A stretch of DNA of 64,000 nt from Paraburkholderia phenazinium (lineage in GTDB: Bacteria; Pseudomonadota; Gammaproteobacteria; Burkholderiales; Burkholderiaceae): assembly GCF_900100735.1 (NCBI RefSeq), contig NZ_FNCJ01000008.1:1-64000 (forward strand), in the 5' to 3' direction. Below the pieces are notes generated by a model. The model ran no database searches and was not told the DNA's origin. It was given only the letters and a program-made list of their open reading frames with translations. A program made the translations under genes and the position numbers. Positions 35,406-43,697 of this stretch are shown here, piece after piece (within the stretch, counting starts at the first letter, position 1; the number at the start of each line of letters is the position of its first letter).

Positions 35406-35486
35406 GGGCGTGAGCGTAACGGGCAGTGCCCGCGTTATCATCGACCCCGCGCCCCGCTTGCCACGCTGCCGACACCCCGAGCCTCG

Positions 35487-36383
35487 ATGCAAATCGCCAC
35501 CTCGCCCAGCACCACCCTGCCCCTGCGCAGCATCGCGCAGATGCTCGCCGCCATGTTCTGCTTTGCCGTGGTCGACGCGCTCGCCAAGTCCATCACCGCG
35601 CACTACCCGGCCAACGAAATCACCTTCTTCCGCATGCTGTTTGGCCTCGGCCCGGCGCTGCTGCTCGCCGCGCGAGCCGGACAAGGCCCCCAATTGCTGC
35701 GCACCCGGCACTGGCGCGCGCATCTCGAGCGCGCCGTGGCGCTGATGGCCTCGCTGGCGTTTTTCTTCGCCGGCCTGCGCTACGTGCCGCTCAGCGAAGC
35801 GGTCGCCCTGGCCTATACGGAAACCCTGTTCCTCATCGTCCTCTCGCCGTTGCTCCTGAAAGCGGCACTGCGCCGCCGCGACCTGCTGGCCGCCGTATTC
35901 GGCTTCATGGGTATCGTGCTGGTGGTGCGGCCTGGCGGCGCCTCGTCGAATCTCACCGGCGCCTTGTTGATTCTGCTGAGCGCCGTCTTCGGTGCGCTCT
36001 CCGTCATTCAGATCAAGCGTATCGGCACCGCAGAAAACGCCAGCCTGATCGTCCTGTATTCGACCCTGATCGGCACGGTAGTGATGGGGTTCTCGCTGCT
36101 CTTCGCGTGGCGCACGCCGAGCCTCGACCACCTTGGCATCCTCATCTTGCTCGGCGTGGCTGCCGGTACGGGGCAACTGCTGATGACGTCGGCATTCCGC
36201 CACGGCGAAGTCGGCGTGCTCGCGCCGTTCAACTACACGAGCATCGTCTGGGCCACGCTATTCGGATACGTATTGTGGGGTGAGTCGGTCGGCTTGCTGT
36301 CGCTGCTCGGCATCATCCTGATCGTCGGCAGTTCGGTGGCCGTGGCCATCCGCTGCAAGGAGCCGGAGGCGCTGAACGTCTAA
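35487..36383 (+). CDS. EamA-family (DMT) transporter
   Basis: A 298-residue protein with ten membrane helices in two EamA halves. Typical sequences are AAMFCFAVVDALAKSIT, MFGLGPALLLAARAG-like loops and FNYTSIVWATLFGYVLWGE near the end. It belongs to the RhaT/S-adenosylmethionine-uptake-like subgroup by general look, but the substrate cannot be assigned. Confidence 0.85.
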   Translation: MQIATSPSTTLPLRSIAQMLAAMFCFAVVDALAKSITAHYPANEITFFRMLFGLGPALLLAARAGQGPQLLRTRHWRAHLERAVALMASLAFFFAGLRYVPLSEAVALAYTETLFLIVLSPLLLKAALRRRDLLAAVFGFMGIVLVVRPGGASSNLTGALLILLSAVFGALSVIQIKRIGTAENASLIVLYSTLIGTVVMGFSLLFAWRTPSLDHLGILILLGVAAGTGQLLMTSAFRHGEVGVLAPFNYTSIVWATLFGYVLWGESVGLLSLLGIILIVGSSVAVAIRCKEPEALNV

Positions 36384-36468
36384 CTCCTGGGTGGGCGGGC
36401 GGTGGCCGGCAAGACGATCCCAAGGACTGCCTCGATTGATAGAGGATTGGCCCGGATTGCACAAAAAC

Positions 36469-36484
36469 CTGTATGAATGTACAG
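36469..36484. promoter_or_regulatory. LexA-type SOS box
   Basis: CTGTATGAATGTACAG fits CTGT-N8-ACAG with both conserved arms intact and is followed by TA as in the extended consensus. It is 53 bases upstream of a 20-codon ORF and 153 bases upstream of an exported hypothetical protein. Confidence 0.5.
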
Positions 36485-36536
36485 TACTCGCAATCCTCTT
36501 TCCTGACCGTCAAGCGGCCCTTTCGGGAGCGGCACC

Positions 36537-36599
36537 ATGCAGATGCGCGTTCGTACCGTCGTCAATCACCCCATGCCGGAAATGGCCGCCTTTGTGTAG
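36537..36599 (+). CDS. Possible 20-residue small ORF downstream of the LexA-type box
   Basis: An ATG behind CGGGAG opens MQMRVRTVVNHPMPEMAAFV and then a TAG. No family is known. Its position directly behind the SOS-like box makes it a candidate leader or small protein, but it may be chance. Confidence 0.3.
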   Translation: MQMRVRTVVNHPMPEMAAFV

Positions 36600-36636
36600 C
36601 GCGCTGCGCCCCATCGGGCGAACCTATGGAGAACAC

Positions 36637-36990
36637 ATGCTGCGATTTGTCAGCGCGGCCGCCCTACTGCTCGCGGTCGCGTCAACCGCCGTCGCCGGCG
36701 AGCATTACGTGGAAATATGGAATCCGCCTGAGGCCCGCATCGGCCAGCCCGCTGGCAAATGCAAGCCCAAAACCGGCAAGCCCGCGCTCCTCTCGCACGG
36801 CATGAGCAAGGTCGCGCCGCGCCGTATCGCGGACCCGCTCGCCAAAGCGTCGGCGGGCAAGCCTGCTGGTGTGGACGCATCGAAGAAAGCGACGAGCCCG
36901 CGGTTTCTCGACATTCCGCGGATCGTGACGCCCGAAGGCAATATTCTGCAGGTGGGTACTGGGCGCACGTCTGTTTCCGTGGTGCGCTAA
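36637..36990 (+). CDS. Exported hypothetical protein
   Basis: 117 residues from the ATG at 36637, preceded by GGAGA. A signal peptide (MLRFVSAAALLLAVASTAVAG) is followed by a basic, Pro-rich mature region (EIWNPPEARIGQPAGKCKPK ... PRFLDIPRIVTPEGNILQV). No named family. Its ribosome binding site and signal make it a real gene. Confidence 0.6.
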   Translation: MLRFVSAAALLLAVASTAVAGEHYVEIWNPPEARIGQPAGKCKPKTGKPALLSHGMSKVAPRRIADPLAKASAGKPAGVDASKKATSPRFLDIPRIVTPEGNILQVGTGRTSVSVVR

Positions 36991-37027
36991 GGGCTACGAT
37001 CAGGGGTCGCCTCTATGCAGACAACAA

Positions 37028-37228
37028 ATGGAATCTGAAATCTACAAGGGCTATGCGATCTGGGGCCACGCCATCGTCCAGAACGACGGCTATGCCGCAA
37101 GCGGCACGATCACCCGCGGCAGCAAGCTCGTTGAAGGTTCGGGCGTGCTCGGCACCTTCGATAGCGAGGATGAGGCCCGTTTTGCGGGCCTCGACTGGGC
37201 GCGTGCCTGGGTCGATAGTCACGGGTAG
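37028..37228 (+). CDS. Small hypothetical protein
   Basis: 66 residues, opening MESEIYKGYAIWGHAIVQNDG and ending WARAWVDSHG. The acidic, aromatic-rich composition and the pattern of a strand-rich small domain look like a conserved Burkholderiales small protein. No function known. A weak upstream ribosome binding site lowers confidence. Confidence 0.55.
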   Translation: MESEIYKGYAIWGHAIVQNDGYAASGTITRGSKLVEGSGVLGTFDSEDEARFAGLDWARAWVDSHG

Positions 37229-37250
37229 CGGTCAGGCACGTCCGGTGTGG

Positions 37251-37652
37251 TCATGGGTTGACCGGCATTTCCATGGCACGCTTCATCGCGGCAAGTCCTT
37301 GCTCGATCATTGCGGTAATAGCAGGCGCCATCTCGTGAGGCAGCAAGTCGGCAATCCACACTCCGCGCGTGCGTCCATTCTCGGGGAATGCCTGGAACGA
37401 GGCGCTGTAATGTGTCATGGCGGTGCCAACGGATGCCCACGCGATTCGGTGCGTATTGTCATCGACGTCAATGATGAGTTCCCGTACAACCATACCATTG
37501 CCAAAGGTGACCACACGCGCGCCGTCCTCCAGTTGCGTATCGACGACGAAGCCGGGCACCAGGCGCGTATGCAGCGCGCCGATATCGCGCACCGCATCCC
37601 AAACCTGCTCGGGCGATGCGTCGATTACGATTTCACGACGAATGGAAGCCAT
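37251..37652 (-). CDS. SRPBCC-family protein
   Basis: About 133 residues from 37652 (MASIRREIVIDASPEQVWDAV). This is the standard start of START/polyketide-cyclase-like (SRPBCC) proteins: strand, then the PEQVWDAVRD helix. Ligand unknown. It is last of three leftward genes, two bases after the VOC protein and downstream of an AraC regulator. Confidence 0.82.
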   Translation of the reverse strand: MASIRREIVIDASPEQVWDAVRDIGALHTRLVPGFVVDTQLEDGARVVTFGNGMVVRELIIDVDDNTHRIAWASVGTAMTHYSASFQAFPENGRTRGVWIADLLPHEMAPAITAMIEQGLAAMKRAMEMPVNP

Positions 37653-37654
37653 CG

Positions 37655-38014
37655 CTAGCGGCCCTCGCTGAAGCACACCGCTTCGACATTGTTGCCGTCC
37701 GGATCGAGCAGGAACGCGGCGTAATAGTTTGGGCTGTAGTCGGCACGCAAACCCGGCGCACCGTGATCGCGCCCGCCAGCCTTCAGACCGTCCCGATGGA
37801 ATCGGTCGACTGCGGACCGACTGTTTGCCCGCAATGCCACATGTGTGTCGCCTTGCACATCGGTAGACTCATAAAGCCACAATGCCGGCTCATCCTTCGG
37901 GCCAAAGCCACTGCCAGAACTGTCGATTACGTAGCCTAATGGGGCGAGCGCAGCCGTGTAAAAGCGTCTGCTGGCATCCAGATTATTTACCTTCAGACCG
38001 ACATGGTCGAACAT
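37655..38014 (-). CDS. VOC-family protein (glyoxalase/dioxygenase fold)
   Basis: A 119-residue protein with the VOC pattern: MFDHVGLKVNNLDASRRFYTAALAPLG at the start and FLLDPDGNNVEAVC at the end, which supply the metal-binding His and Glu. It may act on a small thiol adduct or aromatic compound. It sits between the AraC regulator (33 bases upstream) and the SRPBCC gene (2 bases downstream). Confidence 0.85.
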   Translation of the reverse strand: MFDHVGLKVNNLDASRRFYTAALAPLGYVIDSSGSGFGPKDEPALWLYESTDVQGDTHVALRANSRSAVDRFHRDGLKAGGRDHGAPGLRADYSPNYYAAFLLDPDGNNVEAVCFSEGR

Positions 38015-38046
38015 GGTGTTGTCTCCGGGTTGTTGGAGAGACCATG

Positions 38047-38892
38047 CTAGACGGGCGAATCGAACCGATCTTGGAAAATCTTGCGGTCGCCATGAATGAC
38101 GCGCCGGAAACGGCCAGGGGATAAGCCCGCAGCACGTTGGAAGGTGCGCACGAAGTTGGAGAGATCGTTGAATCCGACATCGAGAGCAATGTCCGTGATG
38201 GCCCGTGTCTCCTCGGTCAGCAGCCGGACTGCGTGGCGCAGTCGCGAGCGCACCAGATATTGATGGGGAGTCACCCCGAGCACGCCGGTAAACATGCGCA
38301 AAAAGTGAAACGGACTCAATCCCGTTTCGCGTGCGACGGTATCGAGACCAATCGTTTCACTTGAATGTGCGTCGATCCACAGCGCGGCTTCCACGGCGCG
38401 GCGCCGGTCGAGCGCAGTCGGCCTGTTGCAGGCCGAAACGTGCCCGGAAAATACCTCGACAAAACGCTGGGTCAGCATCAGCGCGACTTCCTCGACGCTG
38501 ACATCGCTGCATCCCGCCGCGGCCGATTGCGCAAGTTCACCGAGGATCATCAATTCCGGCAGCGGCGGCATCCAGCCTGCGCGCCAGATTCGGCTGTCAT
38601 CGGCAATGGTCTCGATGAGTTCCGGCGCGAATTGAAAAGAAAGGCATTCATCGCCGCCGCCATGATGGTCGTGAGTGCACCGGTACTCGTCGCCGGCATG
38701 GCCCACCAGCAACGAGCCTGGGACAAGCTCATAGTTGCGGCCACGCAAACAGCAACCAAAGCTTCCTTTGCGCACGTAAGAAATGGAATGCGTGGCAAAT
38801 AGCTCGGCGTAGGGTTTGTCACCCGGCGCGGCAGCGCAGCGGTAATCCAGTACCGACAATGCCTGCGTCTGAAGCAGGGTATTAATCTGCAT
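38047..38892 (-). CDS. AraC-family transcriptional regulator
   Basis: About 281 residues from 38892 (MQINTLLQTQAL). The longer open frame to 39075 adds unrelated sequence. An N-terminal sensory domain contains VPGSLLVGHAGDEYRCTHDHHGGGDECL, rich in His/Cys/Asp and possibly metal-binding. The C-terminal AraC domain is typical (LDTVARETGLSPFHFLRMFTGVLGVTP region). It begins a leftward group with the VOC and SRPBCC genes. Confidence 0.88.
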   Translation of the reverse strand: MQINTLLQTQALSVLDYRCAAAPGDKPYAELFATHSISYVRKGSFGCCLRGRNYELVPGSLLVGHAGDEYRCTHDHHGGGDECLSFQFAPELIETIADDSRIWRAGWMPPLPELMILGELAQSAAAGCSDVSVEEVALMLTQRFVEVFSGHVSACNRPTALDRRRAVEAALWIDAHSSETIGLDTVARETGLSPFHFLRMFTGVLGVTPHQYLVRSRLRHAVRLLTEETRAITDIALDVGFNDLSNFVRTFQRAAGLSPGRFRRVIHGDRKIFQDRFDSPV

Positions 38893-38983
38893 GGCGCGTT
38901 TGAATATCGACTTGGTGTGGTCCGAATTACAGCACGCTTTGACGAGCAGGTGTTGGTGCCCCCCCTGCTCATCCCCCGACGAA

Positions 38984-39187
38984 TCACCCCATGCGTTGAT
39001 TGTCCTGGCGGTCGGCGGGAATGCGCTTTGCCGCGTCAAGCGTTGGGTAGGCTCCGGGGGCCATGTACGGTGCACCGGCGTCCGCGGAGGGATGGGACGT
39101 GACGGCCTTCACCCCGTTTGCGATTCCGGGTGCGGCGACGTACGGAATGAAAGCCGTAATGGCAACGACAACGACGAAAGTAAACAT
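38984..39187 (-). CDS. Possible small exported protein
   Basis: 67 residues from 39187 (MFTFVVVVAITAFIPYVAAPGIA), a hydrophobic signal-like start followed by a polar tail (PYMAPGAYPTLDAAKRIPADRQ). There is no family match and the ribosome binding site is weak. It could be a real small envelope protein or a chance frame. Confidence 0.35.
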   Translation of the reverse strand: MFTFVVVVAITAFIPYVAAPGIANGVKAVTSHPSADAGAPYMAPGAYPTLDAAKRIPADRQDNQRMG

Positions 39188-39409
39188 GGCTGCCAGCCTC
39201 TCGATTTCCAAGGGTGGGGGATCCCCGCGAAGAACATCTCGCTGAGGAACTCCGGTCCACCGCCTGGCCATGGCGAGCATCCGATCGCTACGTTTTACGC
39301 CCGAGCCGCTGCGTCCATCACCTGCCGAAGGATGACGCGAATACGCCACCCTGCACTTCTACTTGTTGCCGATCAACCGGCTGCTGCTTTTTCAATTCTA
39401 CAAGCCGGG

Positions 39410-39679
39410 TCAGCGCCGCACTAGTGCAAAGGTGTCGTGACTCGAATACCCCATGAAGTTATCGATAAGCAGCAACAGGTCGGCTTCGTCGGGCCGGGTG
39501 CCCCATCGGCTGTGTCCGGAACTCGAGGCAATGGCGAACCAGGAATGCGGCGGGAACCATTCGGCATGCACGGTGCGCTCACCGATGATGCGCAGGCGCC
39601 CCGTATCGCACAGATACTCGGCGCGCACCGTTTCCCCATCCACTACCTTGCTGGCCGTAATCGGCACGGACTCAAACAT
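39410..39679 (-). CDS. Small hypothetical protein
   Basis: 89 residues, opening MFESVPITASKVVDGETVRAEYLC, with AGGAC upstream of the start. Patterns such as LRIIGERTVHAEWFPPHSWF suggest a beta-rich small domain. No family recognised. Confidence 0.5.
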   Translation of the reverse strand: MFESVPITASKVVDGETVRAEYLCDTGRLRIIGERTVHAEWFPPHSWFAIASSSGHSRWGTRPDEADLLLLIDNFMGYSSHDTFALVRR

Positions 39680-40199
39680 GATGTCCTCCCCTTCGTGGAT
39701 CGCTCTCTTGCCAGTGCGTGACTATCCTGCCGATTGACTCGACAGGTTCGGATTCCCCTTGCTGAACAAGAGGGCCTGGGTTGGCTCCGGCACACTGGAG
39801 ACGCTTTTTACTGGCTGACGAAGGCAAGTTTTATGCCGATCTGGTCAACTGACCGCCTGACGGTCTTTTGATCAAATGCCGGATTTAACGCTTGCATGCT
39901 TGCGTGGCGCGGATACCCCGGCGTGCGCCAAATCGATCAACACAGCACCGCTTCGGTGCGCAACGAGAGGCCCGCAGCGGGAACATCGCCGGTTTCTTCA
40001 TACGTCGTGGGGACGAAGAATCGCTCAATGAAGCAGAAGCTGTCTGCAGAAAGGACAGCACCTCGATCCTGGGATCATGTCATTGGCATTTAATATGTTC
40101 GACATATCAATGACCAAAGGCGCCACGAGGCAGGAAACCGTCAGGAAACTCATCTGACGATACCCACCCTACGCGACGCCCGGCGCATCGAACACGCCG
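39680..40199. other. Intergenic region without recognised gene
   Basis: About 520 bases. Open frames on both strands have no family match. An imperfect dyad ATATGTTCGACATAT lies at 40093-40107, near the 3' end of the leftward CsbD gene. The region looks like decayed or regulatory sequence. Confidence 0.35.
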
Positions 40200-40400
40200 T
40201 TAATGGGTGCGCTTGGCGTGGTCCTTCGCCGCATGCCCGGCATCTTCGCGTGCGTCGCCCATATCTTTTCGGGCTTGCCCCATGTCCTGCTGGATATCGC
40301 CCTTCAATTCGCGGGCCACATTCCCCGTAGCCTTCCCGGCGACTTCGTTGGCCTTGCCCTTGACCTTCTCTGCCACGCCCTTCACTTGATCCTTGTTCAT
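40200..40400 (-). CDS. CsbD-family stress protein
   Basis: A 66-residue hydrophilic, Lys/Asp/Gly-rich protein: MNKDQVKGVAEKVKGKANEVAGK, the typical CsbD repeat of small helical general-stress proteins. AGGAGGAC precedes the start. Expression in other bacteria rises in stationary phase or under stress; that is inferred here only from family. Confidence 0.9.
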   Translation of the reverse strand: MNKDQVKGVAEKVKGKANEVAGKATGNVARELKGDIQQDMGQARKDMGDAREDAGHAAKDHAKRTH

Positions 40401-40744
40401 GATGTCCTCCTGAAGTAAGCGACTCGACGTCGCGGCAGCAGTAGCGCCGCAAGCGCCGTTCCCGCTACGGCGAAAAGGGTGGCACTGGTTGGACGGGTGC
40501 TGCTCGCCGTCACATCCGGCCGGTTTGACGGGCGTGCCCGCCGCGCCCGAAGCGAGCGCCTTTCAGGTGCGCTGTGGCTTCCGTCGTCGGCAATTCGCTG
40601 AACTGCACTGCCAATTCCCCTCGTTTCGCCGGATCGTTTTCATTTCTTCGCCTTTACACTGGTTTCCATGGGCGCAACGAACCACCAGCCCATACGCGGT
40701 CTTCCCCCCGCGTTGTTTTGACCGTACCTGCAGGGCAGTTCCAG

Positions 40745-40925
40745 AAGTGGCAGTAGAAAACCGCAGTCGTAGCACGCAGTACGTAAGACGGTAGTCCGCA
40801 GTCAGCAACAGGCAGTATCTGGTAAGAACCCGCAGTAGGCATGACGCAGCAAGCAGCAAGCATTAGGCAGCACAAAGCATCGACCACGCAGTAACCGGTA
40901 GCCATCCGGCAGTTGCAGTAAACGC
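40745..40925. repeat. GCAGTA-rich imperfect repeat region
   Basis: Short words GCAGTA, GCAGTC, GGCAGT and GCAGCA recur about every 8-20 bases (for example near 40771, 40795, 40807, 40832, 40850-40870, 40888 and 40910). The motif is unlike codon-driven repeats and spans most of the intergenic stretch between csbD and the terminator at 41099. No gene is convincing here. Confidence 0.55.
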
Positions 40926-41098
40926 ATCACCAAAGTGCTTCTCGCATCACATGCAATAAAAGCAACAGGGGTTTGTAGCAAAGCGAAGGTGAAGGACCAC
41001 GTTTTACGCAGCAGTTGGTTTCAACAGCGTTGTGTTGTGTTGAGATGGGAACAGGTCGGCAAGCATCCACGCGCCTGTGCGACTCTTCCATCCTGTCG

Positions 41099-41132
41099 AG
41101 CCCTGTCCCCTGCGGGACAGGGCTTTTTTTTT
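41099..41132 (+). terminator. Strong intrinsic terminator
   Basis: AGCCCTGTCCC (41099-41109) and GGGACAGGGCT (41114-41124) form a perfect 11-bp GC-rich stem with a CTGC loop, followed by eight T's. There is no rightward gene upstream that it could end (csbD reads left), so it probably closes an unannotated rightward transcript, perhaps a small RNA that begins in or after the GCAGTA-rich stretch. Confidence 0.88.
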
Positions 41133-41322
41133 AGCCGTCGACCGCCAAATTCGCGATCGCAATCTCGTTGACACCACCCTCGCCGTTTAAGCCTGCTTTA
41201 ATTGTGGCTTGCCATGATGCTGACAAGACGCACACTCAAGGTTGCTTACTACCCCGCCGGTGCATTGCCTGTAGAAGGTTCCGGTAGCGGGCCGAGCGTT
41301 ATAGAACGAGGTTTAAACCGTC

Positions 41323-41805
41323 ATGCCCAATAAATCGCACAGCCGCAAACGCAACCAGCCAGCCATGTCGCCGCTTCTGCGCGCCCTCACTTTCAGCCGC
41401 GCGGCGCACGAGCCGGTCACGCAGGCCATGCTCCTGCAGTGCTACACCGCACTCGATGCGTTTCGACGCGGACACGGTTCGCGGGATCTGTTTATGACCT
41501 TGGGCCGGCATTTTCTGGTGTCCGAGGAACTGTGCCGTCTCGGACTCGAGCCCGAGGGTTTGCAGTACGTCGAAAGCGCACATGCCGCGATGGTCCAGCT
41601 CGATGCCGCCGAGCATCAGCAGGACGGCTGGACCTTAGGCGATGACGAGTACCCGCGCCTGTGCGCGGCGCTATCGATTCTGGATGCGCAACTGTCGGCG
41701 GCCTCGCTCGAAATGATCGCGCGAGCCGAGACGCGCATGGTCGAGGGCCTGCTCAGAGCTGGACAAAAGCAGCTTGTCGCCGAAGCGCCGACGACGGTCT
41801 GCTAG
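41323..41805 (+). CDS. Hypothetical soluble protein
   Basis: A 160-residue protein with a basic N-terminus (MPNKSHSRKRNQPAMSPLLRAL) and an otherwise helical body (DAFRRGHGSRDLFMTLGRHFLVSEELCRLG). No family named. The basic start followed by helices would suit a small regulatory or nucleic-acid-associated protein, but that is only composition. It stands alone, facing the MipA gene. Confidence 0.6.
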   Translation: MPNKSHSRKRNQPAMSPLLRALTFSRAAHEPVTQAMLLQCYTALDAFRRGHGSRDLFMTLGRHFLVSEELCRLGLEPEGLQYVESAHAAMVQLDAAEHQQDGWTLGDDEYPRLCAALSILDAQLSAASLEMIARAETRMVEGLLRAGQKQLVAEAPTTVC

Positions 41806-41874
41806 GCCTGCCCAGCGGGACGTACGCTGGCGCGGCCGAGCCTGCGCCGGGAGCGCCGATCCCGCTCGATCGGA

Positions 41875-42774
41875 TCAAAACTGATAGTTGATCGACAGGT
41901 CGAGCACGCCATTGGATGCACGCTGCGTGATCGGGCTGCGCGCCGCACTGCCCACGAGCTGTTCTAGCGCGAAGTCGCAGGCTGCGAACCAGTGTTTCTG
42001 GAAGAACCAGATCGCGCTGACGCCGAAGCCTGCCGACTTGAGGCCGGCGCTCGCGTGATAGTACGAGTAGCTGGAGTCGGCAGCCTGCGCCTCGCTGACG
42101 CCGAACCAACTGTTCATGTACTTCGAATCCGCGAAGGTCAGACTTGGTCCGGCGAACCAGAAGAAGGTCTTCGAGCTGCCCGGCAACGGCATGTATGCGC
42201 CGATATCGCCGACCCAGCCGTTCGAGCCGCCGAAGCTGCGGCGGATATCGGCGCGCAGCACCAGCGGGAACTCCTTCGACACCACGTAATCGGCGGCCAG
42301 CTTCAGCTCGGGCGCGGGGTTGATGTTGCCGAGGCCATGCAGATGCTCGTCGTCGTCCTGGCCGCGCCGGCCCAGATCGTAGGCGGCGGCAAGGCTGATC
42401 CGCCAGTTCGGACCTTGCAGGACGTTGGCGCCGAAGCCTTCACCTGTTGAAGCAAAGTACAGGTCGCTATAGCGGATGTCGACACTCGGACCACCCTCGA
42501 AGTGATAGCGATCCGCGCCGTCATAGCGCGGCTGAAAGGCCCCGGCGGCACCGACCGCGACTTGCCATGTGGGGATCTGCGGCTCCATCAGCTTTTCCAG
42601 CGGAACCCCTGCCGAATACTGCCACTCCTGCAGCGGCGCCGGGGTTTGTGCCCTGGCCGGGGCGGGCATGACAGCAAAGCCCGCGATAGTGGCGACCGCC
42701 AGCCACGGCGTGCGCGCTGTTGCCTGGTTGTTGCGGCTCGGGACCGCCCGTGTTGTCCGTCTGTTCGACACCAA
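41875..42774 (-). CDS. MipA/OmpV-family outer membrane protein
   Basis: A 299-residue protein with a signal sequence (ending PAPARAQTPAPL) and a beta-barrel body. Family marks are PTWQVAVGAAGAFQPRYDGAD, PSVDIRYSDLYFAS, and the C-terminal FALEQLVGSAARSPITQRASNG...INYQF, with a terminal Phe as in outer membrane barrels. The physiological role of the family is poorly defined (murein scaffold or solute channel). Confidence 0.88.
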   Translation of the reverse strand: MVSNRRTTRAVPSRNNQATARTPWLAVATIAGFAVMPAPARAQTPAPLQEWQYSAGVPLEKLMEPQIPTWQVAVGAAGAFQPRYDGADRYHFEGGPSVDIRYSDLYFASTGEGFGANVLQGPNWRISLAAAYDLGRRGQDDDEHLHGLGNINPAPELKLAADYVVSKEFPLVLRADIRRSFGGSNGWVGDIGAYMPLPGSSKTFFWFAGPSLTFADSKYMNSWFGVSEAQAADSSYSYYHASAGLKSAGFGVSAIWFFQKHWFAACDFALEQLVGSAARSPITQRASNGVLDLSINYQF

Positions 42775-42916
42775 TCCTCCGATCGCGTTAGCCGCGAATG
42801 AATTGACTGTCCGCCTTCCGAATTCCCTTGTGAGACTGTAACGGCTGCCACGCAGACGTGCATGGACAGGTAATTTTTTCAGCGGCTAGTACATACGATT
42901 CAGCCGTTGGCTGCAA

Positions 42917-42960
42917 GTGAATTCACCGCTGGCCGAACTTGACGGCTGCTGTGAATTCAC
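42917..42960. promoter_or_regulatory. Two GTGAATTCAC palindromes
   Basis: The same perfect 10-base palindrome GTGAATTCAC occurs at 42917-42926 and 42951-42960, 34 bases start to start. It lies in the gap upstream of the leftward mipA-like gene, downstream of the mocA end. A dimeric regulator could bind both. Confidence 0.5.
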
Positions 42961-43058
42961 GCGCCATACGGCTGGAATCTGGCAGGCTCGAACATCGCAA
43001 TATCCGGGCCTGATCGGTTGAGGGTGGTTCGCGGCGGGGTTTGGGAGGGGACTTGTCG

Positions 43059-43697
43059 CTATACAGCAAGGCGCGCCAGGATCCGCGCATAGTCTTCCGG
43101 CGTATCCATATCGATTGTGAACCGGTCGTGGGCCGCCTCGTGGATAAACACTTCATCCGGATGCTCGGCGATCAGCTTGCGGCACCCCGGATTGATATGG
43201 CCGCTGACGACCTCCGCGGCGTAGCTCACCGAAAAAGCCACCGGATTGCCACGCTGTCCGTTGAAAGCGGGCACGAGGATCGAGCCACGTGGCATCGCCG
43301 CGTAAGCGTCCACCAGTTCGCGGTAATCCGCTGCGTTCAGCAAAACCTGGTCGGCAAGGCAGACCAGCACGAGGTCGCAGGGCGCAGCCAGGGCGGCCAC
43401 TCCCGCTGCCACCGAGGTCATTTGTCCTTCTTCGTAACGCGGATTGGGCTGAAACCGCACCGGCAAACCATCGAGGGCTTCCATCACGGCGCGTCCGCGG
43501 AAGCCCGTCACCACCACGATTTCGGCCGGACCGGCGGCGCTCAGCGCGCTCACCGTGCGCCGCACCGCCGGCTCACCACCGACCGGCAGCAGCAGCTTAT
43601 GCTGACCTTCCATTCTCGAAGACGTGCCGGCCGCCAGCACAACTGCCGAGAAGGCCGGCGTCTGCGCGAGCGCGCCGTTATTCATCCCGAGACTCAT
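43059..43697 (-). CDS. mocA: Molybdenum cofactor cytidylyltransferase-like protein (MocA/MobA family)
   Basis: A 212-residue nucleotidyltransferase. The start VVLAAGTSSRMEGQHKLLLPVGG is the NTP-binding loop, and CLADQVLLNAADYRELV and GQRGNPVAFS match MocA. It should add CMP to molybdopterin to make the dinucleotide cofactor (MCD) that CO dehydrogenase needs. Its ATG overlaps the end of coxF, making it the last gene of the cox operon. Confidence 0.85.
   Translation of the reverse strand: MSLGMNNGALAQTPAFSAVVLAAGTSSRMEGQHKLLLPVGGEPAVRRTVSALSAAGPAEIVVVTGFRGRAVMEALDGLPVRFQPNPRYEEGQMTSVAAGVAALAAPCDLVLVCLADQVLLNAADYRELVDAYAAMPRGSILVPAFNGQRGNPVAFSVSYAAEVVSGHINPGCRKLIAEHPDEVFIHEAAHDRFTIDMDTPEDYARILARLAV

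Noticed and set aside
40093..40107. ATATG-TTCGA-CATAT dyad
   Set aside because: Only 5-bp arms in AT-rich sequence with no neighbouring regulator or promoter; too weak to call.
39892..40113. 73-residue open frame
   Set aside because: Composition and lack of a start signal suggest chance; no homology pattern recognised.
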